Shown: positions 16,762 through 25,860 of the stretch, piece after piece
Numbering within the stretch: the first letter of the stretch is position 1
How the letters are laid out: the number at the start of each line of letters is the position of its first letter
Source of the DNA: Flavobacteriales bacterium
Lineage (GTDB): Bacteria; Bacteroidota; Bacteroidia; NS11-12g; UBA9320
Direction: 5' to 3'
Length of the DNA: 64,000 bases
Assembly (NCBI GenBank): GCA_020635395.1
Contig: JACJZV010000002.1
Span: 310,001 to 374,000, forward strand
The notes under the pieces: generated by a model
What the model was told of the DNA's origin: nothing
The model's input: the letters and a program-made list of their open reading frames with translations, nothing else
The model's database searches: none
Position numbers and translations under genes: made by a program

Positions 16762-18657
16762 ATGAAAACGTTCTTTACTTTAACAGCAGCAGCCACCATC
16801 CTCACGTCATGTGCGGCTTTGCAGGGCTCTCAAACCGGTCAAACCCCGGTTTATGATGATTTGTATTATTCCTCAAACGATGAAGAGGTAAACGCTAAAA
16901 AGACAACATCTGATAACAAGCAGGAAGTTATTAAATACGAAAATCAGTCTAAAAAAGTAGATGCAAATTATACTAAAACAGACAATACAAATTCAACGGT
17001 TGAAGAAGTATATGGTGACACAGAAGTTTCGGACGAAACAAATGATGTGTACAACCAAAATCAAACAAACGGTTTAGCATCCGACGGTTTTTCTTATGAA
17101 GACCATTTTAACCGAATGAATGGTGATGATTATTATTCCGACGGCTACAACGATGGATATAACGATGGATATTATGACAACTCATACAACCGCTATTCTT
17201 ATAATAGAGGAAACTACCGATATGGTGGTTGGTATGATTACAACTATCCCTATTCTTCCTACAATTACAACTATTACCCATCCTATTATTCGTACGGATA
17301 TACAACTTACCGACCTTGGCATCCGTGGAGAAGCAGAAGAACTACTGTTTATGTAGGTTATTCGTATGGTTCATGGTATAATGGATACAATTACGGTTGG
17401 ACATGCTACCCAACACCCGTTTATTCTTATGGATATTCCTATGGGTATCCTTATCAAAGTTATTCTTACGGCTATTATTCGCCATACTACAACTATCCTT
17501 ATTATGGCAGCTACTACAATAACTACGGTTATAGAAAAAATTACACAAGAGTAAGATACGTTAATAACAACTCCGGAGGATCGGGCGGTTCTGGTTCGTC
17601 TGGTGGTTCAAATGGTGGCGTTGTTAGAAATGACAACTCAGGTACAAACAACCGTCCAAGACAAACTGTTAGAACCAACACCCCGACACAAGGCAGAAAT
17701 GATCAAGTAAAACCACGTAGCTCCGGTAGAATGGAAACTCCCGAGGTTAAACCACCTGTTGGGCGTGGCGAAGTAGTATCTTCCGACATACCGGAAACCG
17801 GCACTCGTGGTAATGTGGCTCAACCCGGAACTCCGACAGGTGGTTCGTCAAGAACCCCCAATGCAGGAGGCAACATATCAAAAGAGAATAACCCATCAAG
17901 AAGCAACAGTGGAACGATTAACCCTACTTCTACTGGCAATAGAGGTAGCATTGACGAGTCAAATGGTTCTTCAGAAAATAGAAATCAAAGCAATACACCT
18001 AGTAGAACTGTAACTCCAAGTAATACACCCGATAGGTCTGCAACTCCATCAAGAAGTGCTACACCAAGCAGCTCCACATCAGAGCCAAGCCGTTCTTCAA
18101 CTCCTTCCAGAACAGTTACTCCGAGCAGCACACCTGATAGATCGGCCACGCCATCAAGAAGTGCAACACCAAGCCGAAGCTCTTCTCCAGAGCCAAGCCG
18201 TTCTTCAACTCCTTCTAGAACTGTAACTCCGAGCAGCACACCTGATAGATCGGCCACGCCATCAAGAAGTGCAGCACCAAGTCGAAGCTCTTCTCCAGAG
18301 CCAAGTCGTTCTTCAACTCCCTCCAGAACAGTTACTCCGAGCAGCACACCTGATAGATCGGCCACGCCATCAAGAAGTGCAGCACCAAGCCGAAGCTCTT
18401 CACCTGAGCCAAGTCGTTCTTCAACTCCCTCCAGAACAGTTACTCCGAGCAGCACGCCTGATAGATCGGCCACGCCATCAAGAAGTGCAGCACCAAGCCG
18501 AAGCTCTTCTCCAGAGCCAAGTCGTTCTTCAACTCCTTCTAGAACTGTAACTCCGAGCAGCACACCAAGTGCTTCTCCAAGTAGGTCTGCCAGTCCATCA
18601 AGAAGTGCATCACCTAGCAGTTCTCCAAGTAGAAGTAGCATGCCATCAAGAAGATAG
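16762..18657 (+). CDS. Low-complexity lipoprotein with Tyr-rich region and 36-residue Ser/Pro/Arg repeats
   Basis: The 631-residue protein begins with a lipoprotein signal, MKTFFTLTAAATILTSC, with the modified Cys at 17. Residues about 115-270 are a Tyr/Asn/Ser/Gly-rich stretch (YNDGYNDGYYDNSYN and many YGYSYG-like pairs). A Gly/Ser linker follows, then Thr/Pro/Asn/Arg-rich sequence, and from about residue 414 a tandem array of units of the form SRTVTPSSTPDRSATPSR with SSSPEPSRSS. It must be disordered and is probably exposed at the outer surface. A role in adhesion or matrix is possible but not shown. It is cotranscribed or close to the OMPP1-like gene 40 bases downstream. Confidence 0.8.
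   Translation: MKTFFTLTAAATILTSCAALQGSQTGQTPVYDDLYYSSNDEEVNAKKTTSDNKQEVIKYENQSKKVDANYTKTDNTNSTVEEVYGDTEVSDETNDVYNQNQTNGLASDGFSYEDHFNRMNGDDYYSDGYNDGYNDGYYDNSYNRYSYNRGNYRYGGWYDYNYPYSSYNYNYYPSYYSYGYTTYRPWHPWRSRRTTVYVGYSYGSWYNGYNYGWTCYPTPVYSYGYSYGYPYQSYSYGYYSPYYNYPYYGSYYNNYGYRKNYTRVRYVNNNSGGSGGSGSSGGSNGGVVRNDNSGTNNRPRQTVRTNTPTQGRNDQVKPRSSGRMETPEVKPPVGRGEVVSSDIPETGTRGNVAQPGTPTGGSSRTPNAGGNISKENNPSRSNSGTINPTSTGNRGSIDESNGSSENRNQSNTPSRTVTPSNTPDRSATPSRSATPSSSTSEPSRSSTPSRTVTPSSTPDRSATPSRSATPSRSSSPEPSRSSTPSRTVTPSSTPDRSATPSRSAAPSRSSSPEPSRSSTPSRTVTPSSTPDRSATPSRSAAPSRSSSPEPSRSSTPSRTVTPSSTPDRSATPSRSAAPSRSSSPEPSRSSTPSRTVTPSSTPSASPSRSASPSRSASPSSSPSRSSMPSRR
18001..18570 (+). repeat. In-frame tandem repeat, 108-bp period, in the repeat lipoprotein gene
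   Basis: Units begin at 18106, 18214, 18322 and 18430 with exactly 108 bases each, flanked by a 105-base unit from 18001 and a partial one from 18538. The four central units are almost identical in DNA, including many third positions, so the array expanded recently. The period is a multiple of three, so copy-number change keeps the frame. Confidence 0.9.
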
Positions 18658-18696
18658 CATTAGATAAAATAAGTTTAACATCTTAAAAAAACACGT

Positions 18697-20184
18697 ATGA
18701 AAAAGTTGATATTTTCAATTTTACTGGCTGCTTCATGCCAGGTAATTTGGGCTCAAGGAGATATTGATGCCTTAAGATATTCGCAAAACGAATTGGGTAG
18801 CACTGCCCGCTCAATGGGTACCGGAGGTGCTTTCGGGGCTCTCGGAGCCGACTTATCCTCGACTCAAATAAATCCTGCAGGACTTGCAGTATATAGAAAC
18901 AACAATTTTACACTGGGAGCCGGAATGTTGAATGCCAAAAGCAAAACCACCTATTTAGACAAGACTAAAAAAGATTTTGACTTCAGTATGCAGGTTCCAG
19001 GAATCGGTTTTGTTTTTTACAACGGGAAATATGAAAATCGGCAACCTGCCAAAACTGGTTGGATAAATACCAATGTGGCTATATCAATGAACAGAACAAA
19101 CAATTTTTCTGGAATCATTAATTATTCGGGCTTAAACACCAACAATTCCATGCTCGACTATTTTGCAGAGCGGGCCAATGGTCTCACTATTGACGATCTT
19201 TCTGCTTCTTCAAATGAGCTTCAATATGGGTATAATGATTTAGAGACCATGTTTTGGGATGCTTATTTGATTGATAGTGTGGGCAACAGAACTTACGCGG
19301 CAGCCATCGATAATCTTGATAGAGATTTAACCCAGAAAAACATCCTCTCCACTAAGGGTTCGATGAATGACATTAATTTTAGTTTAGCATCAAACTACGA
19401 AAACAAACTCTACATTGGAGGTGGAGTAACTTTAACTACGGTTCGGTATAAAGAAGAAAACCGATTTACCGAAATTGATGAAAGTACCAATTATAACAAT
19501 TGGTCTTCTTGGTCGCTCGAACAAGATTTGCTGACAAAAGGCATTGGTTTTAGTGCCAACTTAGGATTGATTTTTAGGGCAAACGACAATGTGCGATTTG
19601 GTGCAAGTTTAAAAACTCCAACACTTTATAATTTGAAAGACGAATACTCTGACAAGCTGAATGTTGAATTTGACAACGGCAGCTACGGCACATATAAATC
19701 ATCCGACGGATACTACAACTACAAACTTATTAGTCCGATGATTTCTACATTGAGTGCCGCGTACTTATTTGGCAAAAACGGATTTGTTTCGGCGGATGCA
19801 GAAATTGTTGATTATTCCACCATGCGTTTGCGACCAACAATCAATGCCTTCGAAATTGCAAATGAGACCATTTCGGAAAAATACGACAAGGCCGTTAATT
19901 TGAGAATTGGAGGTGAATACGTTTATAAAATGCTAAGATTTAGAGGAGGCTTTGCAAATTATGCCAGTCCGTTGGCCAGCGGTTCTGACCGAAATTTGGC
20001 TCGAACCTATGTTACCACCGGAATTGGAATAAAAGACAAAAACTGGGGTTTGGATGTGGCATTGGTGCAAAAATTTCAAAAGCAAACCATTCAGCCATAC
20101 ACTTTAAATTCAGGTATTGTGCCTGTTGCAACCTCAAACTTAGGCAATAACACCATTGTTGTTACACTGAGTACTGTTTTCTAA
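18697..20184 (+). CDS. OMPP1/FadL/TodX-like outer-membrane transport protein
   Basis: The 495-residue protein has a signal peptide (MKKLIFSILLAASCQVIWAQ) and the diagnostic N-terminal hatch region RSMGTGGAFGALGADLSSTQINPAGLAVY, followed by many amphipathic strands. The family forms 14-stranded barrels that pass hydrophobic compounds across the outer membrane. It follows the repeat lipoprotein closely, with an AT-rich stretch (CATCTTAAAAAAACACGT) before the ATG rather than a Shine-Dalgarno site. The substrate is unknown. Confidence 0.87.
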   Translation: MKKLIFSILLAASCQVIWAQGDIDALRYSQNELGSTARSMGTGGAFGALGADLSSTQINPAGLAVYRNNNFTLGAGMLNAKSKTTYLDKTKKDFDFSMQVPGIGFVFYNGKYENRQPAKTGWINTNVAISMNRTNNFSGIINYSGLNTNNSMLDYFAERANGLTIDDLSASSNELQYGYNDLETMFWDAYLIDSVGNRTYAAAIDNLDRDLTQKNILSTKGSMNDINFSLASNYENKLYIGGGVTLTTVRYKEENRFTEIDESTNYNNWSSWSLEQDLLTKGIGFSANLGLIFRANDNVRFGASLKTPTLYNLKDEYSDKLNVEFDNGSYGTYKSSDGYYNYKLISPMISTLSAAYLFGKNGFVSADAEIVDYSTMRLRPTINAFEIANETISEKYDKAVNLRIGGEYVYKMLRFRGGFANYASPLASGSDRNLARTYVTTGIGIKDKNWGLDVALVQKFQKQTIQPYTLNSGIVPVATSNLGNNTIVVTLSTVF

Positions 20185-20275
20185 AAATCATATAAGAAAT
20201 AAAAATTTGTTTTTCAGCATCAATCAATTTGATTTATAAATATTTCATTCTTTCTTTGTGACAAAAGAGTAAACA

Positions 20276-21232
20276 ATGTCACGAATCTCGAACCTGTCAC
20301 TTATACAGCTTCAATACCTAATTGCACTTGACGAGCATCGGCACTTTATCAAAGCAGCCGATGCTTGTTTTGTTACCCAACCCACCTTGAGTATGCAAAT
20401 TAAAAAATTAGAAAATGAGCTGGAGGTGCTACTTTTTGACCGAAGTAAACAGCCTATCATACCCACAGATGTTGGGCAACTTGTGATTGAACAAGCTAAA
20501 AGGGTAATAAACGAAACCAAAAAAATCGATAATATTTTATTGGAATATAAAGGTTCGGTTTCGGGAGAGTTGGCCGTGGGCATAATTCCCACTATTTCCA
20601 ATTATCTTATGCCCTACCTCATAAGTAAAATAAGTAAACAGTATCCAGACCTGCGGCTACACGTAAGAGAATTGATGACCGATGAAATTTTAAATCTTTT
20701 GCAAAAAGACCATTTAGACGTGGGTGTTGTTGCCACTCCATTAGAAATAGAGGGTATGATAGAAAAACCCATTTTTTACGAAAAATTTTGTGTTTACTTA
20801 AATCCTAAGCACCCTGCCTACAATCAACCTTTTGTTGCTGTTGAAGATTTATTAAAAGATAAATTATGGCTGCTTAGCGAAGGAAACTGTTTTAGAAACC
20901 AAACCATAAACCTTTGTTCACTCAAAAATCTTTCGCCACAAATGAGTGCCTTCAATTATGAAAGTGGCTCAATAGAAACCTTAATCCGAATTGTGAACTT
21001 AGAAGGAGGTGCAACCGTTATTCCAGAATGGTCATCAATTGAACTTACTGCCAATGAAAAGCGAAACGTAAGAAACGTAAAAGATGGAGACCATGTGCGT
21101 GAGGTAAGCCTTATCTATACCCGAAATTTTGCAAAGTCTAAATTGTCGGAGGCTTTTTACAAAACCCTGCAACTATGCGTTCCAGCTCCACTAAAAGAAA
21201 ACAGCTCTACGCATGTTGTAAAACTTACATAA
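20276..21232 (+). CDS. oxyR: LysR-type regulator of OxyR type
   Basis: The 318-residue protein has an N-terminal winged helix-turn-helix (LIALDEHRHFIKAADACFVTQPTLSMQIKKLE) and a LysR sensor domain. The segment LLSEGNCFRNQTINLC places Cys205 and Cys214 nine residues apart, as Cys199 and Cys208 of E. coli OxyR, so the redox switch is probably intact. It should activate peroxide-defence genes, none of which is adjacent. The start is the ATG that gives MSRISNLSLIQLQYL. No catalase, Dps or peroxiredoxin gene lies in the window. Its own operator was not identified. Confidence 0.85.
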   Translation: MSRISNLSLIQLQYLIALDEHRHFIKAADACFVTQPTLSMQIKKLENELEVLLFDRSKQPIIPTDVGQLVIEQAKRVINETKKIDNILLEYKGSVSGELAVGIIPTISNYLMPYLISKISKQYPDLRLHVRELMTDEILNLLQKDHLDVGVVATPLEIEGMIEKPIFYEKFCVYLNPKHPAYNQPFVAVEDLLKDKLWLLSEGNCFRNQTINLCSLKNLSPQMSAFNYESGSIETLIRIVNLEGGATVIPEWSSIELTANEKRNVRNVKDGDHVREVSLIYTRNFAKSKLSEAFYKTLQLCVPAPLKENSSTHVVKLT

Positions 21233-21307
21233 CCAAACGGCGAAAATTATTCTGCATTTGGTTTTAAAAAAAAATGTAACTTGCGTCCCCTTTTTAGTAG
21301 TAGTATT

Positions 21308-21862
21308 TTGAAGAAACTAATTTTCCTTTCAATTTTAGGTAGCCTCGTATGGGGTGGATGTGCAAACTTTGACGCTCGCACCCAATTTATAGCCACATTT
21401 GTCAATCGATTTGTTTTGGATTCAACCAACACCAGCATATCAACAGATCTTGAGGCCTTTTCTGACACTTTGATTACTGATTTTGAAGGATTGATTGAAG
21501 ACCATAGTTCGTCTTATAACAAACTTGAGAGTTCAACAATGGAGAGTCTGGCACTTGAAATAGACGGATTAAAATCAGCTTCCACTGCCAACTTTGATTT
21601 TTTGAAGAATTTTGAAATATACATCAAAGGAAAAGATATGGACGAATTTCTTTTGGGTGGAGCAGACTCGGTTCCCTTGGGTGCAAGATATTTTGAATTT
21701 CGACCTGAAGATGCAGCCAAAGACTATACTGATTTGTTAAAAGGAAATGAATTTACGTGCCGCATGACTTACCAAACAAATAGTCGGATTTTGACAGATT
21801 CTGCCGTTGTTGTTAAGGTAGTTCCAAAATACCGTATGGATACCAAAAAATTTGGAATTTAA
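21308..21862 (+). CDS. Small putative lipoprotein, function unknown
   Basis: The protein starts at a TTG codon (LKKLIFLSILGSLVWGGC), giving a short signal peptide and a possible lipid-modified Cys; the residue three before the Cys is Trp, which is unusual for a lipobox. No ATG or GTG gives a signal peptide; an earlier in-frame TTG at 21281 is the alternative. The 184-residue product is rich in Asp, Ser and Thr and has no recognised domain. It is convergent with the small barrel gene, and their stop codons overlap by four bases. Confidence 0.6.
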   Translation: MKKLIFLSILGSLVWGGCANFDARTQFIATFVNRFVLDSTNTSISTDLEAFSDTLITDFEGLIEDHSSSYNKLESSTMESLALEIDGLKSASTANFDFLKNFEIYIKGKDMDEFLLGGADSVPLGARYFEFRPEDAAKDYTDLLKGNEFTCRMTYQTNSRILTDSAVVVKVVPKYRMDTKKFGI

Positions 21863-22587
21863 ATTCGATAAAGCAGAAATAATCCTCCTAACGGATAAAA
21901 CGTATTTGAAATTTCGGTTGTTTTAATTTTTCCGGAACTTTCTTGCTCAAACAAACTGGGGTTAAAAGAACTTGACTGCCTTGTATAATTAAACACATCG
22001 CTATTTGTGGTTTGATTTTTCCATTTGGCCATCAAATCTATGCCACATTTAAACCTTTCGTTCAAATCATACTCCACACCCAAAACAAAGTCTAACCCGT
22101 ATTGATAAGCTTTGCTTTTGGTTTTGTTTTTTGTATAGATAAAGGTGGTATTGTTATTTCCAAAATCAAAAGCCACGTCCATATTTAGCTCACTGCGATT
22201 GTAATTTTGACCCCAAAATGGCTCAATGCCACCATAAACGCGAAAATTTTCAAAAACGTTTTGATGCCTCAAATAGGCAAACTTTACCGTATAATTTCTC
22301 CGCTCATACGGGCTGTTTGAAATGGTTGTATCAACCGACCTACCGCTAAAATTTGAATTTGGCTGGTGCGAACTTCGGCTAATTTCTCCCGACAACGTGT
22401 TGTACCCGAATTGTAGCCGCATATTGCTCTTTTCTGCCATTCTTGAAAAAACCAAGGTCGGCTCGTTTCCATTTTGTCTAAATAGCATGTCGGCTGCATT
22501 AAACCCAAGATAATATTTTGAGGATTCCTGAGCTTTTGCCAACAAAGCAAGACATACCAATACAACAAATGGAATCAGCTTTTTCAT
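21859..22587 (-). CDS. Small outer-membrane beta-barrel-like protein coupled to the AAA+ gene
   Basis: The 242-residue protein has a signal peptide (MKKLIPFVVLVCLALLAKAQ) and repeated alternating strands (MRLQFGYNTLSGE, RNYTVKFAYLRHQ, YQYGLDFVLGVEYDL), ending in LLYRI. It looks like a small barrel of the kind widespread in Bacteroidota. Its ATG overlaps the stop of the double AAA+ ATPase gene (ATGA), so the two are translated from one message. This pairs a cytoplasmic ATPase with an envelope protein, a link with no obvious precedent that I can name. Confidence 0.7.
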   Translation of the reverse strand: MKKLIPFVVLVCLALLAKAQESSKYYLGFNAADMLFRQNGNEPTLVFSRMAEKSNMRLQFGYNTLSGEISRSSHQPNSNFSGRSVDTTISNSPYERRNYTVKFAYLRHQNVFENFRVYGGIEPFWGQNYNRSELNMDVAFDFGNNNTTFIYTKNKTKSKAYQYGLDFVLGVEYDLNERFKCGIDLMAKWKNQTTNSDVFNYTRQSSSFNPSLFEQESSGKIKTTEISNTFYPLGGLFLLYRI

Positions 22588-25223
22588 TTACCGTTTACAT
22601 TAAACCCGATACCTTTTCTCTTATTTTCCTTTATTTCTTCAGCAAGTTTAAGCATGTTCAAATCATCAACCGTAATGGTTCCAACCATTTTTTTGGTTCG
22701 TTTTGACGATGCAATCCCGCTCATTCTGAGGTGTTGATTTCGCACAGCTTCTTCTATTACTTTTCTGACAGCTCGGCCATTTCCAAAGTATTTGTCGCGG
22801 CTTGCATACATAACCTCCATCATTTCTTTCAACAAATTATCGGCGGCTTCGTCTGGTTTCAAGTTATGCTCAGCCAGCTGATTTACGGCTATCAAATGTA
22901 AATCGGCAGGCTCAAAATCTTCGAACAAGAATGTTCTGTCAAATCTCGACTTTAAACCAGGGTTCGACTCCAAAAATCGCCTCATATTTTCCGTATATCC
23001 GGCTGCTATCACAATAAAATTACCTCTAAAGTCTTCCATACGCTTTAAGATAATTTCGATGGCTTCTTTGCCGTAGTCGCTATTTCCACCCTCAGTCAAA
23101 GAATATGCCTCGTCAATAAACAGCACACCACCCATAGCACGGTCTATAACTTCGCCTGTTTTAATGGCAGTTTGCCCAACGTATCCTCCAACCAAAGATT
23201 GTCTATCGCACTCTACCAAATTACCTCTTTCAATAATACCCAAGGCCTTATATATCTGAGTCAGAATGCGGGCAACAGTGGTTTTTCCTGTACCAGGATT
23301 TCCGGTAAAAACGGCATGAAGCGAAAATGCTTTTCTATAATCCTTGCCTGTTTCTTTATAAAACCGAACCAGTTTTATCAGGTCATTTATATCATTTTTC
23401 ACCTTTTGCAGACCCATCATTCGGTGAAGTTTATCTACCGATTCGCGAAGTAAATCTTCGTCTATCGGAATATCAGGAATAGCTTCTTGTTTTGACAAGC
23501 TGAGGTTTTCAATCTCTTTATCGGTAATGATTGACAAGTCTTCCATGCTCAACTTTTCCGGGTTTTTGGCCTCCATTATCCGAATACCCAAATTGATTTT
23601 ACATTCTTCAACCAATGAATTGACCAAACGGGCATTTCCAAAAAATTTGTCTCTGTCACGATAGGCATCAACCAATTTTTTATAGAACAAATCTTTGGCA
23701 GATTTACTAAACTTTATGCCTCGCTTTTCTGCGGCCAACTCAGCAATGGTCATCAGCTCTTGAGGGATATAATCTGCAAAATCAAAGGTTTGATTGAATC
23801 TTGATTTTAGACCTGGGTTGGAGTTTAAAAAAGTATCCATTTCGTCAGGATACCCCGCCACAATAACCGCCATATCCGGCTCAGCAGTCATTTCTTTTAT
23901 TAAAATTTCGATGGCTTCTTTTCCAAAATCTTTCGCATCGTCATCTTTTCTGGCCAAAGAATATGCCTCGTCTATAAATAAGATTCCACCTTTGGCTTTT
24001 TTTATAGCAGCCTTTGTTTTTGGGGCGGTCTGACCAATGAATTCGGCCACCAAATCGGCCCTATCTACTTCGTGCACATGCCCTTTGCTGAGCAGGCCAA
24101 GTCTTTTATAAATTTTCCCTAGTTTACGTGCCACGGTGGTTTTACCCGTTCCCGGATTACCCCTAAAAACTGTATGCAGATTAATTGGTTCGTTATCCTC
24201 TATGCCTTTATTTTTTCTTAAAGCAATAAATTGAAGGTAGTGGCTGTATTCTTTTATTCGTTCCTTTACCTCGGTCAGCCCAATTAAATCATCCAGTTCA
24301 GACAAAATATCGTCTTGATTGAGGGCATTTGAAGAAATGGCTCGCGTGGTAGCAGGTGCATCAAAATTGGTTTCTGTATGCTCACGCTCCACCCTCAACA
24401 CCTCAAAATCTCCTTTGTCAGCTTCTACATAATCATCGCCGATATTAAAGTTTTTGCTGGCCAAAAGTTTATCTTGAAAAAGCACATCCACATAGTAGCC
24501 ACCTTTGCTCCATGTGCCAATTATATCTGCCCCCCAACCCACTGTGAGCAAAAAATTTGGCTCGCCCGGATAAACAAAAAACAGTTTTGTTACAGAACCT
24601 TTGAGCAAATTGGCACTTGTTCTAAAATTAAATGTCAGCTCGCAGGTCCAATATTTTACATTATTTATCAGGTTTTCGGCACTAAACTCTACCCAAACAT
24701 ATCTTGTAAACTGATGATTGAATGTATGGTAATATCGTCTGTTTTCGGGCTGCACATTGGCATCTGGTCCTTCGTAAAATTTTATACCATTTATTTTGAA
24801 GTAGGGCTGACCAAGACCAGAAACAACTCCATAGTTTTGCACGTAAAACGCCTTTTCGGCTACCAACTCGCCATCTATCCAAGCTTCCCATTTGTAGGTA
24901 CCTTCGGTCCAAAACCCACCTGCATTTCGCGTACCCCATCCTTCTCTGATAAAAAGTTTTTGAGCATTAAACGAAACGGTGCGGTCGCAATTGAGGTTGC
25001 AAATTTCCTTTTTATTTTCATCCACACATTTCAGACTAAGTTTCAGCGGCCAGTCGTTTTGCTTGTATTTTAAATTGATAAACGAAAACTCACAGTAAAC
25101 ATAACCCACCTCAGCCTTATCAAACACCGAGCGATATTTCTTTTTATTATCAGCCAACCATTCGGTAGAACCGTAGGTTTTAATTTCAACAAACTGATAG
25201 TTTTTTAAATCAGACCCTGCCAT
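22584..25223 (-). CDS. Double AAA+ ATPase (CbbX/SpoVK-like) with duplicated N-terminal beta-sandwich domains
   Basis: The 879-residue protein has two AAA+ modules of the CbbX/SpoVK class. The first has Walker A GNPGTGKT (Lys361), Walker B GGILFIDEAYSLAR and the sensor/arginine region NSNPGLKSRF. The second (residues about 600-879) has GNPGTGKT, GGVLFIDEAYSL and ESNPGLKSRF. All catalytic residues appear intact. Residues about 10-130 and 140-262 are two related beta-rich units, each ending in a Gly-Trp-Gly, Trp, Gly-x-Tyr, Lys-x-Phe pattern (GWGTRNAGGFW, GWGADIIGTW). The last part of the N-region is acidic. CbbX-type ATPases remodel protein partners; the beta units may choose the substrate. A small barrel gene is translationally coupled downstream. 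Confidence 0.85.
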   Translation of the reverse strand: MAGSDLKNYQFVEIKTYGSTEWLADNKKKYRSVFDKAEVGYVYCEFSFINLKYKQNDWPLKLSLKCVDENKKEICNLNCDRTVSFNAQKLFIREGWGTRNAGGFWTEGTYKWEAWIDGELVAEKAFYVQNYGVVSGLGQPYFKINGIKFYEGPDANVQPENRRYYHTFNHQFTRYVWVEFSAENLINNVKYWTCELTFNFRTSANLLKGSVTKLFFVYPGEPNFLLTVGWGADIIGTWSKGGYYVDVLFQDKLLASKNFNIGDDYVEADKGDFEVLRVEREHTETNFDAPATTRAISSNALNQDDILSELDDLIGLTEVKERIKEYSHYLQFIALRKNKGIEDNEPINLHTVFRGNPGTGKTTVARKLGKIYKRLGLLSKGHVHEVDRADLVAEFIGQTAPKTKAAIKKAKGGILFIDEAYSLARKDDDAKDFGKEAIEILIKEMTAEPDMAVIVAGYPDEMDTFLNSNPGLKSRFNQTFDFADYIPQELMTIAELAAEKRGIKFSKSAKDLFYKKLVDAYRDRDKFFGNARLVNSLVEECKINLGIRIMEAKNPEKLSMEDLSIITDKEIENLSLSKQEAIPDIPIDEDLLRESVDKLHRMMGLQKVKNDINDLIKLVRFYKETGKDYRKAFSLHAVFTGNPGTGKTTVARILTQIYKALGIIERGNLVECDRQSLVGGYVGQTAIKTGEVIDRAMGGVLFIDEAYSLTEGGNSDYGKEAIEIILKRMEDFRGNFIVIAAGYTENMRRFLESNPGLKSRFDRTFLFEDFEPADLHLIAVNQLAEHNLKPDEAADNLLKEMMEVMYASRDKYFGNGRAVRKVIEEAVRNQHLRMSGIASSKRTKKMVGTITVDDLNMLKLAEEIKENKRKGIGFNVNGK

Positions 25224-25334
25224 ATTGTAGGGTCAAAATTGGTAAAAAACCCTAATAAACCATGCACATATTTTGAGGCTTGCAATAATTTTACGAAAAA
25301 GTAAAAAAAGAAACTAAAAAATAAAAAAAGAAAC

Positions 25335-25342
25335 TAATTTTG
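25335..25342 (+). promoter_or_regulatory. -7 promoter box TAATTTTG of the tRNA cluster
   Basis: Exact TAnnTTTG match 11 bases before the first base of tRNA-Ser, the right place for transcription to begin just upstream of the tRNA. Confidence 0.6.
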
Positions 25343-25353
25343 CCGACCCAATC

Positions 25354-25441
25354 GGTGAGGTGGGTGAGTGGCTAAAACCAGTAGTTTGCTAAACTGCCGT
25401 ACCTCTCAAGGGTACCGCGGGTTCGAATCCCGCCCTCACCG
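25354..25441 (+). tRNA. tRNA-Ser (anticodon GCT)
   Basis: The acceptor stem is GGTGAGG/CCTCACC with a G discriminator. The anticodon arm GTAGT-TTGCTAA-ACTGC gives anticodon GCT. A long variable arm (GTACC with GGGTAC) identifies a serine tRNA, and the T arm is GCGGGTTCGAATCCCGC. No CCA end is encoded. It is the first of three tRNAs on one transcript. Confidence 0.95.
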
Positions 25442-25511
25442 CTGGATTTTTTGTATTGAGTGGTAATTATTTGGGCGAGGTTGAGCAAGCTGAAATAAAC
25501 TCAAAACAATT

Positions 25512-25586
25512 CGGGGTGTAGCGTAGCCCGGTTATCGCGTCTGCTTTGGGAGCAGAAGGTCGCAGGTTCGAATCCTGCCACCCCGA
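25512..25586 (+). tRNA. tRNA-Pro (anticodon TGG)
   Basis: The acceptor stem is CGGGGTG/CACCCCG with an A discriminator. The anticodon arm TCTGC-TTTGGGA-GCAGA gives anticodon TGG. The T arm contains GGTTCGAATCC. CCA is not encoded. Confidence 0.95.
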
Positions 25587-25593
25587 CAACGTT

Positions 25594-25667
25594 GGTCTCA
25601 TAGCTCAACTGGATAGAGCAACTGCCTTCTAAGCAGTAGGTTTCAGGTTCGAGCCCTGATGGGATCA
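25594..25667 (+). tRNA. tRNA-Arg (anticodon TCT)
   Basis: The acceptor stem is GGTCTCA/TGGGATC (two G-U type pairs) with an A discriminator. The anticodon arm ACTGC-CTTCTAA-GCAGT gives TCT, which reads AGA/AGG. It is separated from tRNA-Pro by seven bases and is followed by a terminator. Confidence 0.95.
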
Positions 25668-25680
25668 CTCAGAAATTAAA

Positions 25681-25709
25681 AGGGTTTGCAGTTTTGCAAA
25701 CCCTTTTTT
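25681..25709 (+). terminator. Intrinsic terminator of the tRNA cluster
   Basis: A perfect 10-bp stem (AGGGTTTGCA / TGCAAACCCT) around a four-base loop is followed by a T run. It begins 13 bases after tRNA-Arg. Confidence 0.9.
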
Positions 25710-25860
25710 ACTGTCTGGACTATTGATGGATGTGGCATCGGCAAAGCAAGATTGCAACTCTTTTGGTCGTATTTTTCCATTGGTTATTTGTTTTAGCTTG
25801 AAAATGATTTGGAGATAGAATGATGGCATGAAATTGAATTAAGGACATCTACAGAACTTG

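Noticed and set aside
17985..18641. A 218-residue open frame on the minus strand
   Set aside because: It lies antisense to the 36-residue Ser/Pro/Arg repeats. The repeated Leu/Gly/Val/Glu pattern is produced by the low-complexity codons of the plus-strand gene, and the plus strand has a lipoprotein signal and a normal start.
21231..21265. A weak inverted repeat AACCAAA/TTTGGTT after the OxyR-like gene, followed by A residues
   Set aside because: The loop is 19 bases and the T run is short; it may be a poor terminator, but the support is too thin for a call.
24378..25073. A 231-residue open frame on the plus strand
   Set aside because: It is antisense to the N-terminal beta units of the AAA+ protein, and its product is a patchwork of hydrophobic and His-rich pieces with no pattern.
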